Source: an uncultured Desulfovibrio sp. (GTDB taxonomy: Bacteria > Desulfobacterota > Desulfovibrionia > Desulfovibrionales > Desulfovibrionaceae). From it: a stretch of 64,000 bases of DNA. The DNA is taken from NCBI RefSeq assembly GCF_902477725.1, contig NZ_CABSIF010000001.1, forward strand, positions 1-64,000, read 5' to 3'. Below, in pieces: positions 61,652 to 64,000 of this stretch. The position numbers and the translations under genes were made by a program. The notes under the pieces were generated by a model. The model saw only the letters and a list, made by a program, of their open reading frames with translations. It had not been told where the DNA came from and did no database searches. Positions within the stretch are counted from its first letter, which is position 1, and each line of letters begins with the position of its first letter.

Positions 61652-61889
61652 GCCGCCCGCCGAAATGGCCCAAGACGAAGCCTTGTTGGAGAACTACGAG
61701 CTGCTTTCTTTCTTAAAGGCAGTTATCGGCATTGGCCAAACCGGTGATGACTCTGTAAGCCTTTGCCTCGACAATAATGCCATGCGCGGACTGGGTTGCA
61801 TCCTTGACCGATGCTTCACCCTCAATAGCCATGCCCTGGGCCTTGCAACTGATGCCCGGCTTAATGCTGAGCGGAGGACGGATTCATAA
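61644..61889 (+). CDS. Small hypothetical protein of the mobile element
   Basis: An 81-residue acidic helical protein (EALLENYELLSFLKAVIGIGQTGDDSVSL; ATDARLNAERRTDS). I do not recognise the family. It starts 8 nt before the previous gene ends, so it is likely cotranslated. A terminator-like hairpin follows. Confidence 0.7.
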   Translation: MTRPPAEMAQDEALLENYELLSFLKAVIGIGQTGDDSVSLCLDNNAMRGLGCILDRCFTLNSHALGLATDARLNAERRTDS

Positions 61890-62205
61890 CAACCGAACAG
61901 ATGTTTTGCCTCAGCACCTCTACTTCGCTCTAAAATAGAACCCCCTTCCTGATCACTCAGGCGGGGGGTTTGCGTTGCAGTAGAAAAAAACGCAAGGCCA
62001 AATGCAAGAGCATAGATTCCCCAAATGAACGTAGGATAAGGATTTTCAGGCGGGCACGCACCAAACGCAAGGGCTTGGCAGATGGTGCAAAGTGAAAGCC
62101 TTTTTTGCTCTAAGCCTTCTGCACAACAACCAACGCGATCAACATGCCATACTAGTTGGGCATTGCGAGGGTTTGACTTTTGGGGAGTATTTTGTCCAAT
62201 AAACC
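61890..62205. other. Intergenic region before the nuclease-like gene
   Basis: After the hairpin at 61939 no gene is supported. A minus-strand frame (61694-62224) covers it but overlaps real genes and has no ribosome binding site. The region should hold the promoter of the next gene; no good match stands out. Confidence 0.5.
61939..61971 (+). terminator. Terminator-like hairpin after the 61154-61889 genes
   Basis: AACCCCC (61939-61945) and GGGGGTT (61964-61970) pair, with an inner CCT-AGG stem. The T run is short. Confidence 0.65.
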
Positions 62206-63201
62206 ATGAACAAAATATTACCATCCCAACAGCCCCCCCAACGATTAAGACGGCATGTCCTTGTCGGCAATGGTGAATTTATTGGCTACTGGGTTTCAGT
62301 AGAAGATTTTTTGGCACGATATTTACTCCGCAGACTATTCCCCACAGAGCAAGAATTACGCATCTTCTTGCAAAACAATCCTGCGCATCCAATATGCACG
62401 TTCATGTCATCATTTCATACTTTTCAGAGTTCAGATGATAAGAGCTTGGTATGCAATGAAGAACAAGGACAGATTGTATTCCACATTAGATGCGCACTCC
62501 ACCTTCTCCTTGTCGACAACAGCGGACTTCTTCTGGAAAGAAATATAAAAAGGATAAAAAACACAGGAAATTTTTGGGGCGCGATGTATGAAATATTTGT
62601 ATTATCATACTTTATTACTGGAAAATTTACGATACAGGCAGAAGATGAAACTGATGTTTCAAGACGACATTGTGAATTTATAGCAACGCACAAAAATGGA
62701 TGTGCATTTGATGTTGAGGCAAAAAGCAAAAACAGAGATTTCTCTCTCATAACTAAGAAAGATTTAGAAGATAATAAAACGAATATGATTAGAATATTAA
62801 AGGAGGCACTAAAAAAACCAGCAAGAAATCGCCGATTGATTTTTGCAAATGTAAATATTCCTTCCCTAGTTTCTTATCCTCAAAGATTCACATGGGCCGA
62901 TGGGGTAAGCAGAGAAATTAAAAAAATATATGACGCGCGTAAAGACGGCAAAAAATGGCCAAATGCATCTTTCGTGCTGACCAATTTTCCTGAACTTACT
63001 GCAAAGTTTACCCCTAGCATCAAAGGTCCAGAGCTTTGCATTGCCGCTGTTAACAATCGTTCATCAAAACCTGATTTAAGTACACCAGATTTTGTACCCT
63101 TAAATGACCTCTCCGAGGCCTTTAAAAGTCTCAGGGCTATACCGACCAGTTTTGATCAGCTTTCCCAATGGGGCATACGATCATGGCTAAGCTCAACGTA
63201 G
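62206..63201 (+). CDS. PD-(D/E)XK nuclease-like cargo protein
   Basis: A 331-residue AT-rich gene, unlike its neighbours in base use. The middle of the protein resembles a restriction-endonuclease fold: a helix with Glu (GAMYEIFVLSYF), then CEFIATHKNG and FDVEAKSK, giving D-x-E-x-K. The remainder is unrecognised. There is no clear RBS at the ATG (62206). Its place next to attR beside a retron suggests a defence or modification function; this is inference. Confidence 0.6.
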   Translation: MNKILPSQQPPQRLRRHVLVGNGEFIGYWVSVEDFLARYLLRRLFPTEQELRIFLQNNPAHPICTFMSSFHTFQSSDDKSLVCNEEQGQIVFHIRCALHLLLVDNSGLLLERNIKRIKNTGNFWGAMYEIFVLSYFITGKFTIQAEDETDVSRRHCEFIATHKNGCAFDVEAKSKNRDFSLITKKDLEDNKTNMIRILKEALKKPARNRRLIFANVNIPSLVSYPQRFTWADGVSREIKKIYDARKDGKKWPNASFVLTNFPELTAKFTPSIKGPELCIAAVNNRSSKPDLSTPDFVPLNDLSEAFKSLRAIPTSFDQLSQWGIRSWLSST

Positions 63202-63299
63202 CTTAACTGCCCCGGCTTATATTGCTCCACCTGTGATGGCTATTTTGTGCTTTACCCTCTCATGCAATCCCCTCGCCATGTATGCACCAAAATATTTTA

Positions 63300-63322
63300 G
63301 GGGCAACTTTGGGGGCAACTTT
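63300..63322 (+). promoter_or_regulatory. Integrase arm-type sites, right end
   Basis: GGGGCAACTTT (63300-63310) and GGGGGCAACTTT (63311-63322) are tandem copies of the sites at 51039. They lie 52 bp inside the right core repeat. Confidence 0.65.
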
Positions 63323-63373
63323 AATCACAAAATAGTAAATATTGTTTTATTATTGATAGATACAACACATAGA

Positions 63374-63388
63374 CAAGTCCCGCTCCGG
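63374..63388 (+). other. attR core
   Basis: CAAGTCCCGCTCCGG is identical to the tRNA-Leu segment at 50905. The match stops 6 nt before the tRNA 3' end. Confidence 0.78.
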
Positions 63389-63673
63389 CAATATCAAGGA
63401 AATTCTCGGATTCGTCAAAATGACGAATCCGAGAATTTGACTTTTTGGTCCACAGATGTGCCAATATCCCGAAAAATGAAACGATTATTTATGGAAATGC
63501 CTCATTACGTTGGCAAGGTGAACCTCGGTAGAATTTCAGTTCAATTTTGGAATTTTTTGCAACCATTATTACCTATCAGAGAAATTCAATCTTCCTGTCC
63601 GGCGTAGTGATGGCATGGGAACAAATCCGTGTGGGAAATGATACTGAGACGAAATTCCTGATTTGCTCCCCAG
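63389..63673. other. Chromosomal region right of the element
   Basis: It has a long hairpin (63400-63438), then AT-rich sequence without a supported gene. The short frame at 63547-63732 overlaps the Fe-S gene on the other strand and is likely chance. Confidence 0.5.
63400..63446 (+). terminator. Hairpin terminator right of attR
   Basis: An 18-bp perfect stem (63400-63417 with 63421-63438), a 3-nt AAA loop and a T5 run. It may have been the original terminator of the tRNA-Leu transcript. Confidence 0.75.
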
Positions 63674-64000
63674 CTATCTCTGGCCCATTCCCCACCACTC
63701 CAGCGCCTTGCCGTAGCTCGCGCAGGTATTGACGCAGTCGCCGCAATTTGTGCAGTCCCTGCGGTCGGGGCCGCCCTTGCGGCGCGGATTCAGCTCAAGC
63801 GAGCAGGCCTGCTGGCAGGGAGCCTTGCCCTTGCAGGTACAGTTTGCCGCCTGCCAGCCGATGCACAGGCCCGGGACCTTGGCGGGCAGGCATTGGGCCG
63901 CAGCACCAAGCAGTACCGACTGCGGGCACACAAAACGGCACCACAGCCTTTTGCCAACCGCAAGCTCCAGTATCAGCGCCGCCAGCGGCACTGCCGCCGC
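63674..64000 (-). CDS. 4Fe-4S membrane protein, NapH/CcoG-like (5' part missing)
   Basis: The last 108 residues of a protein whose beginning lies outside the window. A hydrophobic helix (LAALILELAVG) precedes RLWCRFVCPQSVLLGA, the motif of NapH- and CcoG-like membrane ferredoxins. Cysteines follow in NCTCKGKAPCQQAC and CTNCGDCVNTC, enough for two 4Fe-4S clusters. It probably passes electrons from the quinone pool to periplasmic reductases. The exact subfamily cannot be read. Confidence 0.82.
   Translation of the reverse strand, partial: AAAVPLAALILELAVGKRLWCRFVCPQSVLLGAAAQCLPAKVPGLCIGWQAANCTCKGKAPCQQACSLELNPRRKGGPDRRDCTNCGDCVNTCASYGKALEWWGMGQR

Larger units (their letters stand above)
50905..63388 (+). 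mobile_element. Integrative satellite/plasmid-like element carrying a retron
   Basis: The element lies between the 15-bp direct repeat CAAGTCCCGCTCCGG inside tRNA-Leu (50905-50919) and its copy at 63374-63388. It has an integrase next to the tRNA, repeated GGGGCAACTT arm-type sites near both ends, and an AlpA-RepA-primase core. A defence cargo follows. There are no capsid, packaging or conjugation genes, so it is likely a phage-satellite-like or mobilisable element. Confidence 0.85.

Noticed and set aside
61694..62224. 176-codon minus-strand frame over the 61644 gene and the following gap
   Set aside because: It overlaps a plus-strand gene and a hairpin, has no RBS, and its product is not family-like.
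63374..63388. The right-hand core repeat as a chance match
   Set aside because: A 15-bp exact match to the tRNA end with integrase arm-type sites 52 bp away is unlikely by chance, so it was kept despite the missing last 6 nt.

Overview
The window looks like a chromosome segment of a sulfate-reducing Desulfovibrionaceae bacterium, most like Desulfovibrio desulfuricans. The pointers are a periplasmic tetraheme cytochrome c3 with the typical CxxCH/CxxxxCH spacing, a siroheme decarboxylase (ahb) subunit next to hemL, a futalosine-type menaquinone gene, and GC-rich, densely packed genes. About 1-50.9 kb and the last few hundred bases are backbone. About 50.9-63.4 kb is an integrated mobile element. 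Identifications come from reading motifs; no database search was run.

Backbone, left to right. A lipoprotein lytic transglycosylase (mltD) diverges from the rRNA methyltransferase rlmB. A minus-strand flagellar export block (fliL-fliN-fliO-fliP-fliQ) follows, downstream of yggS and era. Then come a queuosine-precursor transporter near tgt, alr, the rpsF-rpsR-rplI-dnaB operon with a clear sigma70 promoter, and an RRM protein. Next is a set of a cyclic-nucleotide/CBS/DUF294 protein, a DnaQ-like exonuclease, a DUF485 protein and an acetate-type Na+ symporter. Tetrapyrrole genes (ahbB, hemL, cbiG, cobJ) lead to cytochrome c3. A long Ala/Pro-rich repeat protein, a menaquinone group (ubiE/menG, mqnB, polyprenyl synthase), a PurS-PurL fusion, and rlpA behind a highly structured leader follow. 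The minus-strand psd-pssA-leuA-leuC-leuD-leuB block has two long hairpin elements between leuD and leuB. The backbone ends with a lipoprotein/DUF457 pair, moaC-lgt, infA, pgpA and tRNA-Leu(UAA).

Mobile element. A tyrosine integrase starts 174 bp after the tRNA-Leu. A 15-bp piece of the tRNA 3' end (50905-50919) recurs at 63374-63388, giving an element of about 12.5 kb. Its core carries an AlpA-like regulator, a RepA-like helicase, a zinc-finger/Toprim primase, an ERCC4 nuclease and small zinc-type proteins, with no capsid genes: a satellite- or plasmid-like replicon. The replication region has iteron-like repeats and a duplicated RepA C-terminal module; each module runs into its own repeat family.

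The cargo is AT-rich and looks like anti-phage defence. It holds a retron (reverse transcriptase, a 192-nt msr-msd candidate bounded by a perfect 15-bp inverted repeat, and a phosphoribosyltransferase-fold effector) and a separate PD-(D/E)XK-like protein. The msr-msd overlaps the 3' end of the effector gene and the 5' end of the RT gene. The strongest candidates for new biology are the compact retron, the RepA tail-plus-repeat cassettes, and the paired hairpins in the leu operon.
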